This document shows positions 31,501 to 41,602 of a stretch of DNA of 64,000 bases, in pieces. The notes below the pieces were generated by a model, which saw only the letters and a program-made list of their open reading frames with translations, searched no databases and had not been told where the DNA came from. Origin of the DNA: Inonotus obliquus (lineage: Eukaryota > Basidiomycota > Agaricomycetes > Hymenochaetales > Hymenochaetaceae); contig JAJHTX010000004.1 of NCBI GenBank assembly GCA_032164295.1, forward strand, positions 62,001-126,000. The letters are read 5' to 3'. The translations under genes were made by a program, and so were the position numbers. Numbering within the stretch: position 1 is the first letter of the stretch; the number at the start of each line of letters is the position of its first letter.

Positions 31501-31625
31501 TCCGAGTCTCGTCGCCTACTAATGGTTAATTCTTGGTACACACATGCTTACTGGATCTTATAGCTCGTCCACCTCCAGATTACGGACCATACCGTGGACC
31601 GAATGGACGAGGTGGTCGATATTAA
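28542..31625 (+). CDS. RNA14: mRNA 3'-end processing protein RNA14 (CstF-77 orthologue)
   Basis: Eight exons (28542-28778, 28893-29017, 29075-29348, 29419-30421, 30479-30631, 30687-31322, 31385-31495, 31564-31625), all phases consistent, 866 aa. RNA14 is the HAT-repeat scaffold of cleavage factor IA, dimerises, binds Rna15 and Hrp1, and is needed for pre-mRNA cleavage and polyadenylation in the nucleus. Visible: N-terminal HAT repeats (YNEAAWNSVLDSAEESGD, ISYLNHFLVDRA, SVDLWKFYIIYVRRVN, SGDIWAEYIQFV, VETLWKDYEAFENGLNK), then AGAWKQYLKWEESNPLE and KFAPWEVFEAAALMEYH, then ARPLWERWARYEYQYGNL. A low-complexity linker of about 60 residues lies near 29950-30120. After the HAT domain there is a long Arg/Glu repeat (about 30930-31005, alternating RE) and an Arg/Ser/Asp-rich tail, then the conserved monkeytail-like VLPQVLNWFISQLPPPNSFDGP. 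The RE tract is longer than I expect for the family. Confidence 0.93.
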
Positions 31626-32749
31626 CGGTATTACACAGCTCCTTCCTTGGCCAACAAAACGAAACAAAGAAAGTCACGTTGGACTAAACTCGTCCGTGTG
31701 CGAACACGAAGACGTATATGTGTAGGCACGCAAATCGTCTCTGATTAAAAAAGCAAGACACAAGAAGAAGGAATCAGAGACCAGAAGCGTTTAGATATCT
31801 ACATACTTATTGTTTGAAAGTTCTCACGTTGCACGTTTGGCATGTTCATAGTTCTACGACTCATCAATCAAATTTTATAATCACTTTTCCGTACATCGCT
31901 GAACGTACGGACTCGGTACTTGGTCAATAGTGCTGAGATTGTGTATACTCAGATGACGTTGCACTGGATGGTAGTTAGGGTCACGATTGCATAGCAAGTG
32001 TACATGGAACAAAGAAGTACTAGTGTATTGATCTCTTCGTTCTGTTGTGCTGATATCCCAATTGCATCCCAACGGAATGTCTTCCTAGACTACTTACTGA
32101 ATCCTACGACATATATGTTCGTTTTTTGTGATGAGTCAACTTGTTTGATTCATTGGGAACGAATGGGTATATTAAGATTGAGCATATCTTCTAGATGTGT
32201 TAAGATAGCGTTGCGACAGCGATTGTACAACCCTTACACGACAAAGAAATCAATGCATGACAAGAGAGATATGAAGACAACACAAAGATAGAAATGCAAT
32301 GAAGAGATCAGCCCGATGTAGCGAGTTACAAATGCTTGAACTTCATACAAACCTTCTCGTGTGTCATCTTTGGACGTATATCTTGGCGAGACTGTCCGTC
32401 AGCAAACAGTATCTCCTGCTTCTCAATCTATTCGTCTTGATGCTCACTTACAATCTTTATATAGGACCGAAACGACGGGTTGGATCTTTGATAGTGGTGC
32501 ACACTGGTACACTGGCAGGTGGCGGGAAGGGATTTTATTCTGATTTCACCCCTCATTCATCTAGACGAAACATGTCGATCATACTGTTCAGAAGCAATAA
32601 ATGAAGGCGAGAGAAATAAAATAAAGAGGCAATCGATAAGTGATTTTCGTTCATATAATGATCATCCTGACTATAATACCTGATATCATCACCCCGTCTC
32701 ACTTATGATACCATGAAATGGCACTACTCACTGAATCACTGTTCGTTCG
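31626..32749. other. Intergenic; includes a remnant of the tandem-array spacer
   Basis: No supported gene. The first 200 bases suit the RNA14 3' UTR. From about 32270 the sequence (ACAACACAAAGATAGAA...GATGTAGCGAGTTACAAATGC) resembles the spacer found at about 34075, 36190 and 38260 before the array genes, suggesting an older, eroded unit of the same duplication. Confidence 0.5.
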
Positions 32750-33374
32750 TCAATTAACCGCTGCCCATTTGTGGAGGGCTTCAACAGCTTCATTCACTGT
32801 AAAGCCTGAACGCCTACGCACTTCATCGCCGGCGGGACTTCTTTTTAGAAATCGAAGCACAAACCCTCCCTTGCTGGCGAGTTTAAAAAAGTCAATATCA
32901 TAACGATTCCTTTCAGCATCTGGAGTGGTATGTTAGCCCCTATGATTTAAATTGGGAGAAACTGGGATGATACACAGACAGCTACGCAGCTCGGCAGTAA
33001 GAGCGCTTCCTTCCATTTCCCGTTTTTCAGCATCAGATACCATTTGTCTTTCATTTTCTTCATTATGATCCTCCTCATTCCTCACCCAAAGGTAGAGATT
33101 TTGAATAGCTACCTCCATTCTTCCACTTTCAAATCGTCCCAATGAAGTTTTGGCTTGATCTCGACGTAGAAGTTCAAGCCCGACACCTTGTCCCTTATAC
33201 CTCTCCACTTTAAGCTCTAAGTTATTCCCATCAGCATCTAAAGTTGTATGTTAGCCCCAACTCAAATGAGGAGAAACTGAGATGATACAGACAGTCTACA
33301 ATGTAGGCATATTCTTCGCTTTCCCTCATTATCTTTTTATCCCGCTCAGTTAGCGGTTTTATGGAGTAGGACAT
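32750..33374 (-). CDS. Unknown 169-aa charged protein with two near-identical introns
   Basis: Three exons on the minus strand (33374-33293, 33237-32980, 32919-32750) give a continuous 169-aa frame starting MSYSIKPLTERDKK and ending KWAAVN. The protein is rich in Glu, Arg and Lys, helical in appearance (RNEEDHNEENERQM), without signal peptide or membrane segment, and ends with FFKLASKGGFVLRFLKR and a short Ala/Glu helix. I do not recognise it. The two introns (55 and 60 nt) are similar over their whole length, start GTCTGT, share ATCATC, CAGTTTCTCC and GGGGCTAACATAC, and are each followed by exon sequence ATGCTGA. It lies just left of the tandem array and in the same orientation. Confidence 0.6.
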
Positions 33375-34292
33375 CGATGACTTGGAAAGCAGTGGTGATC
33401 TATAGGAGGGTGGAGGACGCGAAGGGAGCGTTTATATGGCTTGTAGCTTGATGCAAAGTAACATGTCAAACGTGTGTGACAGATGCAAAGTTGAGTAACG
33501 TGCTTTGCGAGGCGCTGGTTGAACGCCACCATGAGTGGAGACAAGTACGTACGGGAGGCCTCGCCAGTACTACTCTGCAGACCGATTTCCTGTTCCCTGA
33601 GCGAGGCTGGTACTTGCAAGTAGTGTCTGCTGCTGATAAGAACTGAAGTTGCATAGTAGGCGAGCTGCATTTGGTACATTACAATATTGCTTGTTTGCAT
33701 CGAAGACGTGACAAGTGCTGTGGCGACATAACATGATAATGGTCACGTGAACGCGACTGCTCCACTCCAGCACGGTTGGTCTCCTGCCATCCAGCTCCCA
33801 GTCGGCACAACGAGGACCAGCGACTCAAGTACTTACGACGACTTGAAAAAGTAAGGCCGAATGGAATACTATTGGGTCTGATCTCAAGTTGAATCGACTG
33901 CCGATGAGGACACTAGTTTATGCATGGTGAAGAGACCAGATTAATTGGAGTTAGGAAATTAGAAAGATAATACAAATCAGATCGACTACTAGTAGATATT
34001 CTGAATAGACGTTCCGCTGACATAGCGGATGCGATAACAAAGAGATATCGATACATGATGAGAGCGGTACAAAGACAACTCAAAGATAAAAAAGCAACGA
34101 TGAGATCGACCCCGATGAAGTAACTTGAAGTACGTTACAAATGCTGTTGGATAAACGTGATGTGAATAGTGCCGCGTGAAATGACGAGTTGCGAGTCTGA
34201 TCCGAACGAGGAGTCCATGTATGATAGTCGTGCACGAGAGAAAGAATGCAGAATAGCAGTATAGAGTTGGGTGGCGTCATCCTCCCGCCTAT
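33375..34292. other. Intergenic with first complete array spacer
   Basis: No gene. From 33740 (GGTCACGTGAACGCGAC) to 34290 the sequence is homologous to the spacers at 35860-36397 and 37810-38392 (shared GGTCACGTG, CGCGACT, ATTGGGTCTGATCTC, GAGACCAG.TTAATT, AGATCGACTACTA, GATATCGATACATGATG). It is the 3' side of the next gene and the promoter side of whatever lay to the left. Confidence 0.65.
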
Positions 34293-35747
34293 TTAGATCT
34301 CAGTGAAGCCCTCGAGCCATCCGTCCCAAGACCACCATATCATCTCGCTCCCGTCTCCTTCGTCATTGTCACCTTCAAGTGACTCGACGACATCAAAGGG
34401 ATCGCCGGCGGCGGCACCTCGAGACTGAACGCGGACATAGTCCGTCTTGACCGTTCCCACTGCCTTGTGTGTCCTGGCTGCCTTGAGTGAGTCTCTCGCT
34501 CCTGGATGAAGGTATAAACCGTTTGCGTCGTTTGGTATTCTCTCAGAGGTTTCAGCGCAAGGCTGTTCAGCTTCTGCGGGTTCGCTGAACCCGCGTAACA
34601 GCGGATCCAGATCCCTCGCGAGGCTCTGTCGAGGAATCCACAACGGATGGGAGAACATCCGAGGTGCACGAAGGAGAACGTGAGTGTACGTGGGACCTAT
34701 AAGGAAGAATACCTACGTTAGGGAAAGTGCATGAAGGATGGAAAAGAACGCACGAATATCGGAAGCTAAACCCATCTCTGGGTCCGAATTAGCAATTGCT
34801 AGAGCACGCGCGAGATTACGCTCAGCTGCACTGAGGTCCGCTTCCGTTTCCTCAAAGAACGAGGATTCGTCGTCATCAGTAATATCCGTCTCCTCGGAAT
34901 AGGTTTCAGAGTCCTCTAGCTCCGATTCGGTGTCTGAATGAGGTCGGCCTTCCGCGTCTATAGAACCACATAGATCCTCCATGTAGTCTTCACTGTCCGC
35001 CTCCGATGCACCGTTCATTGGAGCAGGACCACTGGATAAGCCACTACGTCGGTATGTACCAGCATCGTCCGCAACTTCAATCATGTCGTTTCCGGTCCCA
35101 GATACAGAGATACTCGGAGCCACACGAACGCCGTCAAGTTCTAGAATGACACGCGCGCGAGCGGCATTCAGGCTCGTCGGGGAGGGACCTAAGACAATTG
35201 CCAAATGTGACTTCGCCAAATCTGGGTTGTGACTGGCGCGACTCGCATCAGTTGTCTGTGCAAAAGCCACAGCGAGAGCAGTAAAGGTAGAACCAAGGTT
35301 TTCAGAAAGAGCGTCAAAGCCCGTCAATAGTTTGTCCAGCTTCTTGTTATGTTTATCGCTGGACTCGCCAGAACGCGTTTTGACGAGCTGTGCCACAGGA
35401 CTGCCAACGAATAGTCAGATTTCTTCAATCCACAGAAGTGGGTTTCATTTGGTGACTTACACCGGGATCTGACTTTTCAAGAAGAGAACGAAACCGAGCA
35501 AACAAACTACCAGCCGGGTAGCCATAGCATCACCAATGCTATATGCATCCAGCATGGCAGTAGCAAAGCGTGGCTTCGCTTCCTCCACCAACTCATACTC
35601 ATCAGAATTCCAAGGGGACGGAGACGTGGTTCTCCGAGTCTCAGAAAGCGGCGTCTGCTTGACGCTCGCCGGTATCGGACTCGAACTTGGAGTATCATTT
35701 ATGGTCGTAAGCACCGGCCTGCTAACCGATTCCCTTTCCTCCTCCAT
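34293..35747 (-). CDS. Unknown membrane-segment protein, array copy 1
   Basis: Three exons on the minus strand (35747-35461, 35400-34754, 34696-34293), phases consistent, 445 aa. Structure: a Ser/Thr/Pro-rich N-terminus with WNSDEYELVEE, one hydrophobic segment ATRLVVCLLGFVLFL (about residues 75-92), a helical segment LDKLLTGFDALSENLGSTF that looks like an amphipathic helix or four-helix-bundle piece, the conserved block HNPDLAKSHLAIVLGPSPTS, an acidic stretch (TDDDESSFFEETEADLS), then IWWSWDGWLEGFTEI at the C-terminus. I do not recognise the family. One membrane span with a large acidic C-terminal part suggests a tail on one side of a membrane. Copy 2 (36398-37676) is the closest relative. 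The start is the first ATG, MEEERESVS, conserved as MEEE in copy 2. Confidence 0.75.
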
Positions 35748-35859
35748 TAGTGATCGGAATGGGACAAAGAGCTGCACGGGTCGAAGTGGTTGAGGATGGA
35801 ATACAAGTCTGACTGTGTAAATTTCCCGATTTTAATGGCACGCGACGACGATGACAAGG

Positions 35860-36397
35860 GTCACGTGACCGCGACTCGGTCCTTTCGCTTCTCATGAGTC
35901 ATACCAGCTCGGCACGACGAGGATCACCGATTGCGAGGTTGACTAGAATACAATTGGGTCTGATCTCCAGTGAAACTGGCTGGTAGGTGATCAAAGTTAT
36001 TAAATATCTGGTGAGGAGACCAGTTTAATTAGAATTAGAACATCTAGAACTTGAAATTAGAAAGGGGATGGATTATATGTATATGTACATGTACATAAGA
36101 TCGACTACTAACTTGTAGAAATTCCGGATAGATATTGCGCTGAGATAGCGGATGGGATAGCATGGAGATATCGATACATGATGAGAGCGATATAAAGACA
36201 GCACAAAGATAGAACAAAGAGATCGAAGCCGATGAAGGTACAAATGCTGTTGGATGAACGTAATGTGGGTCGTGGTGTGGAATAATGAATTGAATCCGGG
36301 CCTAATCCAAACGAGGAGTCCATGCGTGGTAGTCGTGCGCGAGAGAAAGAATGAAGAGTGGTGAGATAGATTTGGGTGGCGTCGTCCTCCCGCCTAT
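35860..36397. repeat. Array spacer, second copy
   Basis: Begins at GGTCACGTGACCGCGACT (promoter side of copy 1) and runs to the stop of copy 2. It is homologous to 33740-34292 and 37810-38392, showing that the duplication unit is gene plus spacer. It includes a TATATGTATATGTACATGTACAT run at about 36074-36097. Confidence 0.7.
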
Positions 36398-37676
36398 TTA
36401 GATCTCAGTGAAGCCCTCGAGCTTCCCGTCCCAAGACCACCATATCATTTCGGCCCCGTCCTCCTCATTGTTGCCTCCTAATGCTGTGGCAACATCGAAG
36501 GGATCACCAGCGGCAGCACCTTGGGATTGGACACGGACATAGTCCGTCTTGACTGTCCCTCCTAGTGCTTTGCCCTTCGTGACAGTAGCCGTCCCTCCCG
36601 AGCTGGTTGTATTGTTCAGTGTTGTAGAAGAAGTTTCAGCACAATGCTGGTCAACTTCTATGCGCTCGCTGAACCCGTGCAGCAACGGATCCATGTCCCT
36701 CGCGAGGCTCTGCCGAGGTAACCACGACGGATGGGAGAAGGATCTCGGTGCACGAAGGAGGATATGACTATACGTGGGACCTAGAGAATGTTTATGAGAA
36801 TGAGAGGGGGTAAATTTGAAAGGATGGAGATAGACGCACGAATATCGGAAGTCAAGCCCATTTCTGGATCCGAGTTGGCGGTAGCCAGAGTACGAGAGAG
36901 ATTACGCTCAGCCGCAGATAGGTCTGCTTCCGTTTCCTCGAAGAACGAGGATTCGTCATCATCAGTGATCTCCTCCTCAGAGTCAGTATCAGAGATCTCG
37001 AGGTCCGATTCGGCGTCCGCATAGCTTGTATCGTCCCCTGTGCCAATCAATGGAGAAGGGATATCAGCACGAGAATCCTGATCTACGCGAACACCGTCAA
37101 GTTCTAATATGACGCGTGCTCGAGCGGCATTCAAGCTGGTCGGGGATGGGCCCAAGACAATTGCCAAGTGTGCTTTCGCCAGGTCCGGGTTGTGACTGGC
37201 ACGACTAGCATCAGTTGCCCGTGCAAAGGCCACGGCGAGAGCGGTGAATGTGGAACCAAGGCGCTCGGAAAGAACGTCGAAGGTGGTCAGCAACTTATCC
37301 AATTTCTTAATATTGGATGAGTCGCCAGAGCGAAGTTTGACGAGCTGTGAGACGGGACTACCGGTTACTAGTTAGTATTCTTCAAGCCACGGAAGTGGGT
37401 TAAATTGGTGACTTACACCGGGACCTGACTCTTCAGGAAGAGCACGAATCCGAGCAAACAGATTGCCAACCGTGTAGCCATGACATTGCCGATGCAATAT
37501 GCATCTACCGTGGTATTGGAGAAGCGTGGCTTCGTTTCCTTTTCCCATTCGTCCACCTCGTCTTCCCAAGGGGGTGACGCGAGTTTCTCATCAAACGAAG
37601 TTGCACCCCCTGTCAGGGATGGAGTCCGATCAGTGCTCGCAAGCTCCGGTCTAACCGGCGCACATTCCTCTTCCAT
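36398..37676 (-). CDS. Unknown membrane-segment protein, array copy 2
   Basis: Three exons (37676-37417, 37357-36840, 36780-36398), phases consistent, 386 aa. Intron positions and phases are identical to copy 1, with the same donors (GTGTAAGT after CCG, GTGCGT after GATATTC). Conserved blocks: ATRLAICLLGFVLFLKSQVPV (hydrophobic segment), LDKLLTTFDVLSERLGSTFT, HNPDLAKAHLAIVLGPSPTS, TDDDESSFFEETEADLSAAE, PRQSLARDMDPLLHGFSE, KTDYVRVQSQGAAAGDPFDV, IWWSWDGKLEGFTEI. It differs from copy 1 mainly by a shorter acidic middle and a different N-terminus, so the core is the constrained part. Confidence 0.75.
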
Positions 37677-37809
37677 TGGTAGAGTTGGTAGAGTAGAGAT
37701 GTGAGGAGTAGCACGAGACAAAGTGGTAGAGGATGAAGTACGAAGCTGAAGCTATGGACGCGGATCTCCTGATTTTTATAGCACGCGTTTCCGAGCCACG
37801 ATCAGAAGG

Positions 37810-38392
37810 GTCACGTGGACGCGACTCCGTGGCTTGTGCATGGGTCCTCCGACAAATCCTTCAGTCTCCTGACTGACAGCTTGACGCTCCGAGGATTAGC
37901 GACCTAAATACCTGTATGGAATAAAAAAAGCAATTTTGAATGAAATCGAATAAGACTGGCTTGCGAGACAACGAAAGACTGATTTCCAATCCGACTCGGA
38001 GAAGCAGAGAAAAAGAATGTCACTGCACGGGTTGTTTATGAAGTATTCGGGATTAGAAAGGGAATAGACTATGTGCATATAAGACCGGGTATACATTCCG
38101 GGAAGACATTGCGTTTGGAGAGCATTTGGGATACATAGCAAGTCGCGGTTTATAGTTGATCCGCAACCAAGTAATAGAACGAAAAAGCGACACATGCGAT
38201 GGTGGTAGAAAGAGATTACAGAGATAGGGGAAAAGAACATCATGAATCATCAAAAGAAATCGTATGAGACCGAACCCGATGTAGCAAGTTACAGATGATG
38301 TGCGTTGTGAGAATTGATGCATTGTCCGAGTCGAATCCAAAGAGTACGCGCGGTGTGTCGATGCAGACAAAGAGAATTGGGTGGCGTCATCC
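37810..38392. repeat. Array spacer, third copy
   Basis: More diverged copy of the spacer (shared GGGTCACGTGGACGCGACT, GTATACATTCCGGGAAGACATTGCG versus GTAGAAATTCCGGATAGATATTGCG, and GTGGCGTCATCCTCCCGCC at the gene end). Confidence 0.6.
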
Positions 38393-39860
38393 TCCCGCCT
38401 ATTTAGATCTCAGAGAAGCCAGAGAACTTCCCGTCCCAAGGCCACCAGATCATCTCGCTCCCGTCCGCTTCATCACTTTCGTCGCCTTCCAATGACTCAC
38501 AGACATCGAAGGGATCACCAGCGGTAGCGCCTTGTGACTGGATGCGGACATAGTCCGTCTTGACTCCTACATTATGTCTTGCGGTTGTCCTGGAAGTAAC
38601 CGAATGGGCGTATTATTTAGTTCTCTCGAGGTGTCAGCGTAAGGCTGGTCGACTTCTTCGGGTTTGCTAAACCCTTTCAAAAGAGGATCCATGTCCCGCG
38701 CAGGTCCTGCCGAGGAATCCATGAGGCATGGGAGAAGGTCCGAGGTGCGCGGAGGAGTATGTGAGTATATGTGGGACCTACAAGGAAGAATGACGATTAG
38801 AGGGAGGGAAGCTGGAAGGATGGTGTGAGGCTTACGAATATCAGAAGCCATGCCAACCTCCGGGTCTGAATTGGCAATAGCCAGAGCTCGCGCGAGATTA
38901 CGCTCAGCTGCGCTGAGGTCCTCCTCAGTTTCCTCTGAGAACAATGAGGATTAGTCATCATCAGTAATCTCTTCGTCCTCGGAGTCTTGCAGCTCCAATT
39001 CTGCGTCTGAGTCACGACAGTCTTTGACATCCACAGAATCATATGGATTTCCCAGACTGTCGCTGCTTTCCGATGGGTCAATCAATAGAACGGGGCTACC
39101 GGACGATTCTCCCAGTCGGCTACCGACACGAGCATTTTCTATCCAGTATGTATCTGCTGCCACGCCCGCCCGATACTTTGTGCCTGGAAACAAGGGACTG
39201 CGTAGCGACGAGGATACCATCCAGCTCAGGCATAACACAAGTTCGAGCGGCACTCATGTTCGTTGGGGAGGGTCCCAGGACAGTTGCCAAATGTGACTTC
39301 GCCAGGTCAGGATTGTGGCTAGCACGACCGGCATCAATTGCTTGTGCAAGCGCCACTGTGAGAGCAGTGAACGTGGAAGCGAGATGTTGGGAAAGAGCGT
39401 CCAAGGACGAAGGTCGTGAGTAGCTTGTCGAGTTTCTTGTTGGACGTATTGTCAGATTCTCCGCAATGCATCTCGGCGAGCTGCGTAATTGGGATATCGA
39501 GTATTTGTCAGAGCCAATGAGGCCACGGAAACGTGTTTCATCGATGACTTAATGGCACCTGGCTTTTCAAGCGAAGGACAAATCCAAGCAAGCAAGTTAC
39601 CAGCCTGGACGCCATAGCATTACCGATGCTATACGCGTCCACCGTGGTAGTAGGGAAACGTGGCTTTTATCCCTCTTCTCAGTCCTCCTCCTCAGCACTC
39701 CAAGAGGATGGAGGCTCAATTTTCTCAGAGAGCGGTGTCTGCTTGATGCTCTCCGGTGTCGGCACTGTCGGGCTTGGGCTCAGAGTTTCATTTGTGGCCG
39801 TGAGCATTGGCATGCAAATCGGTCCCATTCTGGTCGAGTGTAAAATTTCCGATTTTAATT
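38393..39860 (-). pseudogene. Array copy 3, pseudogene
   Basis: It aligns with copies 1 and 2 in order but is broken. The acidic block has a TAG (near 38951) where the others read Glu-Ser-Ser, the exon 1 region has stops just after SAEEED (near 39675), and the helical segment is frame-shifted around 39405-39420. Conserved remnants include HNPDLAKSHLATVLGPSPT, EEDLSAAERNLARALAIANS and the hydrophobic segment coding region near 39560-39620. The hAT element begins at 39889 in its upstream region. Confidence 0.75.
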
Positions 39861-39888
39861 CATAGCTAGTACGCGTTTGGGCCACGAT

Positions 39889-40025
39889 TAGGGTTCCGAC
39901 CGTATCGTATACGGATACGGCCGTATAGATCAGACTATATACGGATAAGACCGTATGAATACGGCCGTATATCTGGCTGTTCAGACCTATATACGCATAC
40001 GGAAGGCCCGTATACGAGAAAAAAG
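39889..40025. repeat. hAT subterminal repeats
   Basis: At least eight copies of CGTATACGG / ACGGCCGTAT-like motifs in both orientations within 130 bp. hAT transposases bind such subterminal repeats; the motif density at the predicted end supports the terminus call. Confidence 0.6.
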
Positions 40026-40067
40026 GCGTATATGGCACTGTAATTTGATAAATAACTGTCGTAAATT

Positions 40068-40952
40068 TTACATGGTTGCTCTAAGGGCGTGTTTAAGTAC
40101 CATAAGGTCACCAATAGTCCCTGCCTTCAGTCTAGCACGTCGGAGGGCAACAGTATCACGTCCACTAGAGAAGATTCGCTCTACAGCGACAGCAGAGCCT
40201 AAATATTAGTGATAAGCCACCAATTTAATAAATACAATAAGCGAATCAAGGCTCACCAGGGATACAATGAATGTCTCGAGCAAGACAAGACAAGGCAGGA
40301 AATTGTGCACGACGAGCAGCCCACCACTTTACTGGATCACCATCAACCCATGACTTCTCTTGCTGCATCATAAAGTATTCATTAAGTTCGTCGCTTTTCG
40401 ATGAGGACTGAGAAGTCATAAAAAGACGTGCGTAATCTGGAATACTTGTATCTGATGCACCTGTATCAGCCACATTACCTGTTGATGTGGTTTCATTTGT
40501 ATAATACATCTCGAAGTGTTCTCGGAGGGTATCTTGTGCAACTGTGATAACGTGGATGAGCTGATCATTGCCTTCTGCATTTTTCCGCATTCCAGAGAAT
40601 GAGATGCGAGCATCTAGAACTGAGCATTTATAAGTAACAATATATATACAATTGATGATAAAATACATACGTGATGCCCAAAGAAAGTATGGTGATTGAT
40701 TAAACAAGAAAACGTACTCCGCAAGCTTCTCGTGAGCGTTAATAAGACCATCTTTCAGTTGCGGCAATATATTTTGAGGAAGCCCTGCAATCGCTGTTCG
40801 TAGTCTATCTTGTAATAAGATAAAATGTCCATAAGTTGACGATAGAGCTGAGGTCTTCGTTGTTGACATGAGCGTTGTTGCATTACGAAAGGCAACAAGC
40901 CAATCGGATACAAGACGTAGTGCTGTCCAGTCAGCTATATCAAGTTCATACT
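40068..40952 (-). pseudogene. hAT transposase, C-terminal part (split by insertion)
   Basis: Exons on the minus strand: up to 40952 from the LTR junction, a 51-nt intron near 40625-40670, to 40257, then 40198-40068. It encodes YELDIADWTALRLV, KSWVDGDPVKWWAARR, FPALSCLARDIHCIPG, then SAVAVERIFSSGRD and RRARLKAGTIGDLMVLKHAL, ending ATM. The W..RR..FP.L..LARDI..IP block with the VERxFSSGRD motif is the hAT dimerisation domain. The reading frame has no stops and continues across the target duplication ATACT into the exon at 62572, so the gene was intact when the LTR element landed. Confidence 0.85.
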
Positions 40953-41447
40953 TGTTTATCTCCGTGGAGGGTTCGTTGATTCTTGATCGACGGACCAATC
41001 TGGCTTATTCCTCGGTCTGAGGGGTTAATCCAAATTCTACAATACTGGTTATGGAATTGCTAATCACCTTAGTGGACTGTGTAGCTGATCCGATCTGAAA
41101 CAACCAGCAACTAACTAATATTGCAGTTGAACCTGATACTATAATCGTACAGTATTAAGTCGGCGTGAAGACGCGATTGTTATACTGATTGTTATTCACG
41201 ATAAGGGAATATCGGGAATCGCACTACGTTGTGAGTAGCTCGTACCGTGCGGACAATAGGGAGGACAATCTAGTTGCAATCCGTATTTTTAGCTTCACTT
41301 CGATTTCACACAATCGGTTTAGTTCAGCCGTGTCGCTACTGGTAATTTACTGGCTCGCAAGTAATTGATGTTACGATTTAACTTAGGGACTTATGGTAGG
41401 GTCCCTTGACTTGGATTAAACTGCTAGGTCGGCTCTACGATGGCCTC

Positions 41448-41455
41448 CTTATATA
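41448..41455 (-). promoter_or_regulatory. TATA box in the 3' LTR (copy in the 5' LTR at 61603-61610)
   Basis: TATATAAG on the minus strand, about 150 bp after the stop of the LTR ORF; it defines the likely end of U3. The copy in the 5' LTR would drive the element. Confidence 0.6.
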
Positions 41456-41602
41456 CTAATTTACATGTGTGACGTTACTACCTTGTTACTTACTGTTTAT
41501 GGTATTTATCTGTTTCTTCCTCTATGATACCTGGTCCGTGCTTTCTCTTTACTTCCTTCCTCATTTCACTACCTCTGTGTTACTAGCCTCTCTTTGATTA
41601 GT

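Noticed and set aside
32299..32604. 101-aa plus-strand ORF between RNA14 and the 169-aa gene
   Set aside because: It lies in spacer-like repeat sequence, with no splice or domain support.
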